Source: Limisphaerales bacterium (lineage in GTDB: Bacteria; Verrucomicrobiota; Verrucomicrobiae; Limisphaerales; UBA11358). Taken from it: 11,937 nucleotides of DNA. The notes under the pieces are model-generated. The model ran no database searches, was not told the DNA's origin, and saw only the letters and a list, made by a program, of their open reading frames with translations. The stretch is taken from positions 4,517-16,453 of the forward strand of contig PLZL01000306.1 of assembly GCA_003152145.1 (NCBI GenBank), read 5' to 3'. Positions 5,300 to 11,758 of the stretch are shown here, one piece after another (the first letter of the stretch is position 1; every line of letters begins with the position of its first letter). Position numbers and translations under genes: made by a program.

Positions 5300-7759
5300 T
5301 CACGGAGTGTGAACCACGCGGAAGAACATCTGCGCATTGTTCCGTGTCGGCGTCAGGTAACTGATGCTGCCGCCGGTGCCGGGGATGTTGGTGCTGATGT
5401 TATACCAGTTGCCAGCCAGCGCAGAAATGCCCTGAATGGTGTAGGTCGTGCCCACCTGGGTGTTGAAGGCGATTTCCGCCGCCGTGTAGATGGCAACGGT
5501 GTTGGTGGCGCCGTTGACGATGTTGCCGCCATTCATATAGATCACGCCATTGACGGCGGTGGAGCTGCTGAACGGACTAAGCCCCAGGGCATACATCATC
5601 CAATTGGGCAGCCCGTTCGAGTTGTTGATGCCGTAGAGACCCGCCGCCGGATTCGTGGCAAAGTTCGCGCCAAAATAGTTGGCTTGCCAGCTGTCCGGCA
5701 GACCGTCGCCGTTGGCGTCACCCGTCAGATTGCCGATGGACGCCTTGAGGAGGCCGACGGCAAAGGGTCCGTTATGCACGCCCATGCTGCCGTCCATCTG
5801 AACGAACTGGAAGTTGTAGGCGGCATTGAGGAACTTAGCCGGCATGTTGGTGTAGCTGGTAAGCGAGGTCTTGACCTTGCCATCCGCCACGTAGTTGTTG
5901 GGATTGGCTTGGTAGACCGCCGGCGGATAGAGCGTGGACAGCTTGTTCAAGAGCTGCTGGACCTGGGTCTGGATGCCTTGTCCGTAACCCACGCCGACAT
6001 AATCGGGAGCCGGGACGTCAAAGCTGGTGAGGGTGCCGTGACATTGGACGCAGACATCGGTCACCGGAACCTCGACGCCATTGGTATTGATGTAGCTCAT
6101 CTTGAAGGTGTGGCCGCCCGCCTTGGTGAAGGCCGGATTGGCATTGGTCACGCCGTTGACAACAACCGTGGCCGCCACCGGCTGCATATGGCAGCCGGCG
6201 CAGGTGTCGGTTATGACGTTGGCGTGCGGGGCGCTGGGTATGTTCTGGCCGTAGGTGATGGCGTTGACGCCTTCGAGCATGTCGCCCTGCGGGCTGTCAT
6301 GTGTGCCGAAGGCGGAGCCGCCGGCCCAGTTCGGCTGGCTTAAGGGGTATCGGGCCATCTGGTTGGTGACGGAACCGTTGCGGCTGTTGTGACATTCCAT
6401 GCAGAAGCCTCCGGCGCCGGCATTGGTCACGATGGTGCCATCGGACAGCGTGACATTATAGCCCATGCGCAACTGGTGCGGATTGGAAGCATCGTGCGGG
6501 TCATGGCAGGCCTGACAGGTAATCGGATAATAGGTCGTATTCGGCGGGTTAGCCGGTGAGGTATAGGCCGGGGCAGTGCCAGTATAGGCCAGGATATTGG
6601 TGGAAGTGGAATTCGCCCAAAAGATGTTGGTCGGATACTTATTCAGCATCGCCATGCCACCGGCAGTAGCCCAACCCGCGAAACCCGCCGCGGTGTGGCA
6701 GCGGACGCATTGCGGGCGGCTGATGCCGGACGGCGTCCGGGAGGCGGCCGCATGGAGCGAATTGTTCCATTCGGCGCTCTTGAAATCTGTGGTCATGTTG
6801 TCGTGGCATTGCGCGCAGTCGCCCGCCGCATAGTTGACGGAAATGGCGTTGGTGTTGCCCACCACGTTTTGCGAAAAGATGTGCTGGTTGCCGGGTCCGT
6901 GGCAGTTTTCGCACTGGATGTTGGCCAGACCGGCAACGGAGGGATAATTCGCCTGCATGCTCGCCCAATTGCCATTGGTCAAAACCGCCGGAAAGGTCCA
7001 GTTGTTGATGAGCGCCTCATCATCAAAGCCGAGATTGACGGCAAAAGAATTGGTGTCATAACCTAGCGTGTGACAGGAGATGCAGCTCTTGCTGTAATGG
7101 CTACTGACCAGGCCGTCAATACCCCTCGCGAACATCGAGGCGTGCGGCGTGTTGGTATAGGTGGGATAAATGCTAGGCACTTGCTTGCCATTAAAGACGG
7201 ATCCACCGCTGTGGCAACCGGCACAGGTCAGAACCCCAACATAGGTGCCCGCCGTGATCGTGACGGCCAGATTGGTCGAACCGCTGCCGACCGTGGTGAT
7301 GGTGGCATTGACGGTGTAGGACCCGATGAGATCCGGGCGGAAAAAGGTGCGACCCGCCAGTTGATACGCCGGGGTGGCGCTCTCGCCAGTATACCGGTCC
7401 GACGTGTTGTAGAGCGGCACGTTGTTGCTGAGCGGCCCGGCCGACAATGCGGTCAGCGACCCGGCCTGTTTAACCAGCGTCCAAGTAACTCCAACGATGT
7501 TGGACGGGGCAATCGCCGCGTTCACCATGGCATCCACATAGACCGGCTCGCCGAGCGCAACGTTTTTGCAGCCGGCGGAGAACTGGGCATTCGATCCGGT
7601 GAGGCCGTAGGTTTTGATTTCTGTCGGCGTCAATGGCCGCACGGTCAGCGAGCCACTTAATGCCGGAGCCGCCGCACGAACTGCGGCCGCAGTCCCAAGC
7701 AATGTCAGGGCCGCCGCGAGGCAGACCAGCGCTTTTCGGTATGAGTTTTGTTTTTTCAT
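5300..7759 (-). CDS. Large secreted nonaheme c-type cytochrome with PKD/Ig-like and C-terminal FFRV modules
   Basis: 819 aa from the ATG at 7759; an in-frame GTG at 7783 only adds eight polar residues before the signal peptide (residues 1-30, cleavage near 'AVRA-AAP'). Neither start has a clear Shine-Dalgarno. Residues about 33-175 look like a PKD/Ig-like beta domain ending 'FFRPDLIGSYTVNATIT'. Nine CXXCH sites lie between residues 179 and 574: 'CAGCH', 'CISCHTLGYD', 'CENCHGPGNQH', 'CAQCH', 'CVRCH', 'CQACHDPHD', 'CMECH', 'CAGCHMQP' and 'CVQCH'. 'HDSPQGDML' and 'DGSMGVHN' are further family motifs. The C-terminal 140 residues contain 'GDANGDGLPDSWQANYFG', a calcium-loop-like segment, and end with 'AQMFFRVVHTP'. 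The heme order matches the 2207-3886 protein. Likely exported, perhaps cell-surface or released, as an outer electron-transfer protein; no lipobox or anchor is seen. It follows hemA by 70 bases on the same strand. Confidence 0.9.
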   Translation of the reverse strand: MKKQNSYRKALVCLAAALTLLGTAAAVRAAAPALSGSLTVRPLTPTEIKTYGLTGSNAQFSAGCKNVALGEPVYVDAMVNAAIAPSNIVGVTWTLVKQAGSLTALSAGPLSNNVPLYNTSDRYTGESATPAYQLAGRTFFRPDLIGSYTVNATITTVGSGSTNLAVTITAGTYVGVLTCAGCHSGGSVFNGKQVPSIYPTYTNTPHASMFARGIDGLVSSHYSKSCISCHTLGYDTNSFAVNLGFDDEALINNWTFPAVLTNGNWASMQANYPSVAGLANIQCENCHGPGNQHIFSQNVVGNTNAISVNYAAGDCAQCHDNMTTDFKSAEWNNSLHAAASRTPSGISRPQCVRCHTAAGFAGWATAGGMAMLNKYPTNIFWANSTSTNILAYTGTAPAYTSPANPPNTTYYPITCQACHDPHDASNPHQLRMGYNVTLSDGTIVTNAGAGGFCMECHNSRNGSVTNQMARYPLSQPNWAGGSAFGTHDSPQGDMLEGVNAITYGQNIPSAPHANVITDTCAGCHMQPVAATVVVNGVTNANPAFTKAGGHTFKMSYINTNGVEVPVTDVCVQCHGTLTSFDVPAPDYVGVGYGQGIQTQVQQLLNKLSTLYPPAVYQANPNNYVADGKVKTSLTSYTNMPAKFLNAAYNFQFVQMDGSMGVHNGPFAVGLLKASIGNLTGDANGDGLPDSWQANYFGANFATNPAAGLYGINNSNGLPNWMMYALGLSPFSSSTAVNGVIYMNGGNIVNGATNTVAIYTAAEIAFNTQVGTTYTIQGISALAGNWYNISTNIPGTGGSISYLTPTRNNAQMFFRVVHTP

Positions 7760-7829
7760 AATTTTCGTGAATTTCGGTGTCACTTTTCAGGGTTCATTTT
7801 TGTTTCCATCACAAATTATTCATGGCCAT

Positions 7830-8918
7830 TCAGCTCCGGCTGGCGGCCGCGCCACCCAAGAACCAGCCTGGCAGCAGTTCGATCTCCTGGTCCGGACGTT
7901 TCTCCGGAACCGGTTGAATTTTCGTCATCAGCGCCGCCGTGCGCCGGGCGATGATTTCGTTGCACTTGGAAAGTTCCTGTTCCCGCATCCGGGAATTCTC
8001 GCGGACAATCGCCTCCAGGTGGTCAATGTTGTAGAGATAAACGTTGCTCAATTCCTCCACGTCCGGGGCAATGTCCCGCGGCACGGCGATATCAATTAAA
8101 ATCAGCGGACGGTTGCGTCGCATTGGCAGGATGGCGGCAATATCGTCCTTGTGCAGGATCGTCGTCGGGCTGCCGGTGGAACTGACGACAATATCCGCCT
8201 CCTTCATCGCGTTCATGCGTTCATCGAAGGGCAGGGGGCGTCCGCCGAATTCCGAGGCCAGCGCTTGGGCGCGTTCGACGGAGCGGTTGGCCACCAGCAC
8301 CAGACGGGCGCCCCGCTTGGCCAGATGGCGGACACAGGCCTCGCCCATTTTGCCCGCTCCCAAAATCATCACCGTCTTGTCAGACAAATCGCCGGCAAAA
8401 ACCTTCTCCGCCAGTTCCACGGCCACGCTGCCCACGGAAGTTGCGCCACGGCCAATGGCGGTGTGGGTGCGGATTTCCTTGCCGATTTGAAGCGCGGTCT
8501 GGAACAGCCGGTTCAAAACGCGGCCGGTCAACCCGGCCTGCTGCGCCGCCTGATAGGCGTTTTTCACCTGACCGGTGATTTCCGTTTCGCCGATGACCAT
8601 CGAATCAAGGCCGCTCGTCACCGAAAATAAATGCTCCACCGCCGCAACGCCTTCCTTGACGTAAATGCAGGGAGTCAAATCAACGTCTGTCGGGCAAAGC
8701 TGGCGGAAGAGGCGATCCACTTTGCCATGAACCCAGGATTCGGTGGTGCCATAAATCTCGACGCGATTGCAGGTGGACAGCAGCACAACTTCGTCCAGCC
8801 CGGCATTAAGCTTCAGCCGGCAGCCGTAGCAGGGCAGAAGCGACGGACGCACCGCCAGTTGTTCGCGCACTGGCACGGGCGCGGTCTTGTAACTCAAACC
8901 TGCGACAAATATGTTCAT
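7830..8918 (-). CDS. hemA: Glutamyl-tRNA reductase, short C-terminus
   Basis: 362 aa. It reduces glutamyl-tRNA(Glu) with NADPH to glutamate-1-semialdehyde, the first committed step of C5 tetrapyrrole and heme synthesis, in the cytoplasm. The catalytic motif 'LLSTCNRVE' has the nucleophile at Cys50, the same number as in E. coli; His96 in 'EHLFSVTSGLDSMVIGE' matches the conserved second residue. The NADPH domain shows 'ILGAGKMG' at residues 185-192, followed by 'VANRS' and 'STGSP'. GGGGAG eight bases before the ATG supports the start. The family is usually about 400-430 aa; here the protein stops soon after the first dimerisation helix ('SKCNEIIARRT'), with a Pro-rich tail. No continuing frame is visible after the stop, so this looks natural or an old truncation. 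An additional C30-x2-C33 pair has no following His and is not a heme site. It sits among cytochrome genes, consistent with heme demand. Confidence 0.96.
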   Translation of the reverse strand: MNIFVAGLSYKTAPVPVREQLAVRPSLLPCYGCRLKLNAGLDEVVLLSTCNRVEIYGTTESWVHGKVDRLFRQLCPTDVDLTPCIYVKEGVAAVEHLFSVTSGLDSMVIGETEITGQVKNAYQAAQQAGLTGRVLNRLFQTALQIGKEIRTHTAIGRGATSVGSVAVELAEKVFAGDLSDKTVMILGAGKMGEACVRHLAKRGARLVLVANRSVERAQALASEFGGRPLPFDERMNAMKEADIVVSSTGSPTTILHKDDIAAILPMRRNRPLILIDIAVPRDIAPDVEELSNVYLYNIDHLEAIVRENSRMREQELSKCNEIIARRTAALMTKIQPVPEKRPDQEIELLPGWFLGGAAASRS

Positions 8919-9095
8919 GCGAACATCTCCCCGGTGAAAACATATCCGCGCGACGTTCGTGTCATCATGCCGCAGCCGGCGCCAAACGTCCGGTCATCGC
9001 CGGTTTCGCCCGCCTGGCAGCAAACAATTCGGAATTGGCATACTTGCTTCACGAAACAAATCTACAAGACGGGGAAAAAGCCGCTGCTCATTCAT

Positions 9096-9121
9096 TGGCA
9101 AGCACTTGACATTTCTTGCCA
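9096..9121. promoter_or_regulatory. Perfect 7-bp inverted repeat overlapping a TTGACA
   Basis: TGGCAAG (9096-9102) and CTTGCCA (9115-9121) are perfect inverted arms 12 bases apart, and the plus-strand gap contains TTGACA (9106-9111). It lies 178 bases upstream of hemA. The shape fits a dimeric regulator site. The plus-strand -35 has no good -10 at 16-18 bases (CATATT is 19 bases away) and no plus-strand gene follows, so only the operator-like palindrome is proposed. Confidence 0.3.
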
Positions 9122-9277
9122 TCGGAACAGCATATTTCAATTAGGTAAAATAAATAATTATCCTTATGCCTAGTATAAACTAATGGCCTTTCCCCTCGTG
9201 TCGTCGCCGGTTGTGGCGGTTTCGCCGTTCAACAATCGAGCGGTGCAGGTGGGACGGTATGGCAGTCGAGCCCATCC

Positions 9278-9300
9278 GGCTGCGCAAGCTTTCCCGCAGC
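9278..9300. repeat. REP-like palindrome, copy 1
   Basis: GGCTGCG (9278-9284), AAGCTTT in the loop, and CCCGCAGC (9293-9300) form a hairpin with six perfectly paired bases (GCTGCG/CGCAGC). The same arms and the same AAGCT core recur at 11736-11758. It lies about 130 bases after the ImcH-like stop; no U-tract follows on the minus strand, so it is not a standard terminator. Confidence 0.5.
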
Positions 9301-9426
9301 ACAGTTAAAAATCACAGGCCAAAGGACAATCCGCAGACTGGACAAAATTTGAAAACGATCAGGCAAGGGACACATACCCGCACCAGCCTTCACCGTGTTC
9401 GTGATAATGCCCTCCGTCATCAGAAT

Positions 9427-10896
9427 CTACGGTCCGCCCGTGTGGCAATCGGAACAGGAAAGGTCGTAGTCTCCGCCTGTGTGTTTGAATTGCTGGCCGC
9501 CCGGCGTCATTTGTTCCAGTTCGGCCCCGCTGCCCTGCGCCAGGATGGTGTGGCAGGCGTTGCAATCGTTGGCCTTAACAATTCGGCCATCGTCGGCCTT
9601 GTGATTGCCGTCGTGGCAGCGGAAGCAGCCGGGCCAGATCATATGGCCGAGGTTGTCCGGATAAACGCTCCAGTTGGCCTTCATCTCGGGGAAGAAATTG
9701 TCACGGTAAATTTGTTGCACCACCGGGATCACGTCGTGGATACGCTGATCATTGGGATATCGGTCTGCCAGCGCGGTGGCGATGCCGTCGCGTGCCTGGG
9801 TGTCGTTGTCATATTTGCGGGTGAGGACATAGACCGCATTGGTTTTGATCCAGGGAATGGTGCGGTCAATCTGGCCGATTTCCATGGCCAGGTTGACCGC
9901 TTTGTCGGGTGGAACATAACGATGCGACGGACGGTTGTGGCAGTCCATACAGTCCATCGTGCGGATTTCCATTTTGGAAACGTCGTTGGTGAAATTTTTG
10001 GTTTTGAAAACGGTCACCACGCCCTGTTGGTCGGTGATCCGCACCCAGGGAATTTTCTGCCGGGCCTCATCCGTGGCGATGTATTCCACCTTGTTGCCCA
10101 CGACCATGTGCCAGTGGATGCCGCCGACTCGGCCGCGGGTGGGGTCTGCGCCGCCGACTTTGATCGAAAGCCGGATGGAATACGGTGAGTTGGATGCGTC
10201 ACCCTGAAAATAATTGAACGTGCGGTCCAGATCGCCGGAGAATTTTTGCGGCCAGTGACATTGCTCGCAGGTTTCCCGGGCGGGGCGCAAATTCTTGATG
10301 GGCGTGCCGATGGGGCGCGGATATTTGTTGAACATGACGGAATACACCTGATAGGAGCCTGAAAGTTTTGAACGGACGAACCAGCCCACCCCCGGCCCCA
10401 CATGGCAGGCCACGCAGGCCACGCGGGCATGCGGTCCGTGGTCGTGGGTCGTCAGTTCGGGTTTCATGACGCCGTGGCAGGTTTCGCCGCAAAACACGAC
10501 GGATTCGGTGAAATTAAAGGCGTTGTAACTGCCCACCGCCGAAAGCATGATGAACAGCAGACTGCTGATGACGAAGGTGACCAGGATGCGCCGGTCACGC
10601 GGGCGGGAAAGGTCAATTTGCACTGCTGCAACCATGAAATCGCCCCCCACGCGCTTGTGCCGCGTGCGCAGCACGCCGATCAAAGTCAAAATGAATCCGA
10701 AAACGAGAAACGCCGGCGTCACCATCCAGGTCAGGATGCTGATGTAAGGATTGGAAAAGTGCGCGACGGCATCCAGCATGAGCAGCATGAAGAACGAGAA
10801 CAGGCCGCCGATCACGATGACCAGCCCGGCCAAACTCATCCAATTTTGCAGCAGGGACGGCCGGTGGGGCGGCTTCCCCGTGTTCTCGGTGTTCAT
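9427..10896 (-). CDS. Inner-membrane heptaheme NapC/NirT-family cytochrome, ImcH-like quinol dehydrogenase
   Basis: 489 aa. Three membrane helices lie at about residues 20-42, 52-76 and 103-124, with a basic cytoplasmic loop ('RTRHKRVGG') between the second and third. After the third helix come seven heme sites: an unusual CX3CH (C-G-E-T-C-H, 136-141, followed by 'GVMKPE' as in NapC/NirT proteins), then CXXCH at 161, 210, 316, 424, 445 and 481. 'HDHGPHARVACVACHVGPG' is the classical NapC/NirT second-heme region. Size, helix count and heme count agree with Geobacter ImcH, the inner-membrane cytochrome needed for electron transfer to high-potential external acceptors; that identity is inferred. 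Likely reaction: oxidation of membrane quinol and transfer of electrons to periplasmic cytochromes, such as the monoheme protein encoded 200 bases upstream. No clear ribosome-binding site precedes the ATG. Other NapC-like quinol dehydrogenases are the main alternative. Confidence 0.87.
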   Translation of the reverse strand: MNTENTGKPPHRPSLLQNWMSLAGLVIVIGGLFSFFMLLMLDAVAHFSNPYISILTWMVTPAFLVFGFILTLIGVLRTRHKRVGGDFMVAAVQIDLSRPRDRRILVTFVISSLLFIMLSAVGSYNAFNFTESVVFCGETCHGVMKPELTTHDHGPHARVACVACHVGPGVGWFVRSKLSGSYQVYSVMFNKYPRPIGTPIKNLRPARETCEQCHWPQKFSGDLDRTFNYFQGDASNSPYSIRLSIKVGGADPTRGRVGGIHWHMVVGNKVEYIATDEARQKIPWVRITDQQGVVTVFKTKNFTNDVSKMEIRTMDCMDCHNRPSHRYVPPDKAVNLAMEIGQIDRTIPWIKTNAVYVLTRKYDNDTQARDGIATALADRYPNDQRIHDVIPVVQQIYRDNFFPEMKANWSVYPDNLGHMIWPGCFRCHDGNHKADDGRIVKANDCNACHTILAQGSGAELEQMTPGGQQFKHTGGDYDLSCSDCHTGGP

Positions 10897-10976
10897 AAAT
10901 CAGTCAAGTTGCCATCGTCGGAATTTGCCTGGCTTTGCATTTGTCAGTTTTCCCGCAGGCAAACAATCCCACTCCC

Positions 10977-10998
10977 GGCTGCGCAGGCATTTTCCGCC
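10977..10998. repeat. Degenerate REP-like sequence, possible third copy
   Basis: GGCTGCGCAGGCATTTTCCG resembles the copies at 9278-9300 and 11736-11758 on the left arm (GGCTGCGCA) and in the T-rich loop, but the right arm is CCGCC, not CCCGCAGC, so it would fold poorly. It lies in the 200-bp gap between the monoheme and ImcH-like genes. Confidence 0.22.
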
Positions 10999-11072
10999 CG
11001 GCGTGCCGGATTCGTCTCGGCTCTTTCCGAAGCAGCCAACCCTGCCGCCGCGCTTCACGGCCGCGTCATTCA

Positions 11073-11091
11073 CCCGGCAAGGGCTGCCGGG
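11073..11091 (-). terminator. Hairpin after the monoheme cytochrome gene
   Basis: CCCGGCA and TGCCGGG form a perfect 7-bp GC-rich stem with a five-base loop, beginning six bases after the TAA at 11099-11097. No U-tract follows on the minus strand. It may stop or slow transcription or protect the 3' end of the cytochrome mRNA, so that the small cytochrome is made in excess over the ImcH-like protein. Confidence 0.4.
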
Positions 11092-11096
11092 GTCAC

Positions 11097-11426
11097 TTAC
11101 TTCTTAAACGCCCGCACATACGCGACCAGTCCCTTGATGGCGTCGTCTGACAGGCCTTCAGCCGGCTTCATCACGGTCTTGTCATCCTTGTCCTTCACCC
11201 CTTCTTTGATCGCCTTGAATGCGGCATCGTCCTTCATGTCTGCCTGGACTTTGGCATCCGTGAAGTCCTTGACGCCAAGTTTCTGGCCTATTTTGGTATC
11301 ACCTTTGCCTTCGGCGCCATGGCACTTGGCGCAACTGTTGTCGTAGGTGGTTTTCGCGTCTTCCGCGCGAGCGGACAGTGCGGCAACAGTCATTGCCGCG
11401 ATGCCAAGAACGAGTAGTTTTTTCAT
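11097..11426 (-). CDS. Periplasmic monoheme class I cytochrome c
   Basis: 109 aa. Signal peptide 'MKKLLVLGIAAMTVAALSARA' with cleavage before 'EDAKTTY' gives a mature protein of about 88 residues. One heme site, CAKCH (32-36), lies near the mature N-terminus in 'YDNSCAKCHGAEGKGD', the usual c6/c553/cbb3-type layout. The probable axial Met is Met86 in 'VMKPAEGLSDDAIKGLVAYVRAF', where the final helix is typical of the fold. A GGAAA-type ribosome site lies about ten bases upstream of the ATG. It is a small soluble electron carrier. Its position before the ImcH-like gene suggests it shuttles electrons between the inner-membrane cytochrome and the outer-membrane conduit, but such cytochromes also serve oxidases and peroxidases, so the partner is inferred. 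Confidence 0.93.
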   Translation of the reverse strand: MKKLLVLGIAAMTVAALSARAEDAKTTYDNSCAKCHGAEGKGDTKIGQKLGVKDFTDAKVQADMKDDAAFKAIKEGVKDKDDKTVMKPAEGLSDDAIKGLVAYVRAFKK

Positions 11427-11489
11427 AAGCTTATTTCCATTTCGTTGACCAACCGACTCCGGTCATTACCCATTGTCGGGAACCCTGGA

Positions 11490-11518
11490 ATTCTTGCGGA
11501 ATTCCGTTCTTCATTCAA
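11490..11518 (-). promoter_or_regulatory. Candidate sigma-70 promoter for the monoheme cytochrome
   Basis: On the minus strand TTGAAT (11518-11513) and AAGAAT (11495-11490) are 17 bases apart, each matching four of six consensus positions. Transcription would begin near 11483, leaving a leader of about 57 bases. The match is modest and could be chance. Confidence 0.27.
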
Positions 11519-11735
11519 GCGCGTTCCAGCGACCTGATTTCGCCCGAATTTTCCGACGAACAGATAGTTACACAGACATTCTCATTCCATCTCGCCGCCT
11601 TGACCTTCCCAATCTTGCTGAAGCCTTGTCATTTTTTGGCATAGCGCACCATTTCAAAGCGGGCCGGTTCCCGCCTTCCGCCTTTCGATTTCAGCTGATA
11701 CGGTTTCCAGAGTGATTCAACCGGCGGCGAGGAGA

Positions 11736-11758
11736 GGCTGCGGAAGCTCCCCGCAGCC
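11736..11758. repeat. REP-like palindrome, copy 2
   Basis: GGCTGCGG (11736-11743) and CCGCAGCC (11751-11758) pair perfectly over eight bases around the loop AAGCTCC. The arms and the AAGCT core match the copy at 9278-9300 in the same orientation. It could also act as a hairpin terminator for whatever lies further right on the minus strand, but no U-tract is present. Confidence 0.5.

Larger units (their letters stand above)
8919..9426. other. 508-bp non-coding region between the ImcH-like gene and hemA
   Basis: No convincing gene on either strand. The part nearest hemA (8919-9095) should hold its leader; 9130-9180 is strongly AT-rich. A short minus-strand frame at 9420-9229 begins seven bases after the ImcH-like stop but lacks any family resemblance. 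Two structured sites, at 9096-9121 and 9278-9300, are listed separately. The size suggests that hemA and its downstream cytochrome are transcribed from their own promoter here, though no clear sigma-70 site was found on the minus strand. Confidence 0.6.

Noticed and set aside
5309..6343. Plus-strand open frame of 344 codons
   Set aside because: Antisense to the large nonaheme cytochrome; rich in Gly, Val, Arg and His typical of shadow translations, with no signal or motif.
7760..7783. GTG start at 7783 for the large nonaheme cytochrome
   Set aside because: Adds eight residues without improving the signal peptide and has no ribosome site; the ATG at 7759 gives a standard 'MKK' start.
9106..9136. 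Plus-strand promoter with TTGACA
   Set aside because: The nearest -10-like hexamer (CATATT) is 19 bases away and no plus-strand gene or evident RNA follows.
9229..9420. Minus-strand frame of 63 codons directly after the ImcH-like stop
   Set aside because: Position is attractive, but there is no signal peptide, no heme motif apart from a lone 'DCHT', and no ribosome site; it runs through the REP-like palindrome.
9211..10188. Plus-strand open frame of 325 codons
   Set aside because: Lies antisense to the ImcH-like gene, whose heme motifs and membrane helices are unmistakable; the opposite frame stays open because of GC-rich codons and has no domain character.
11473..11715. Plus-strand frame of 80 codons
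   Set aside because: No ribosome-binding site or domain features, and it overlaps the promoter region of the monoheme cytochrome.
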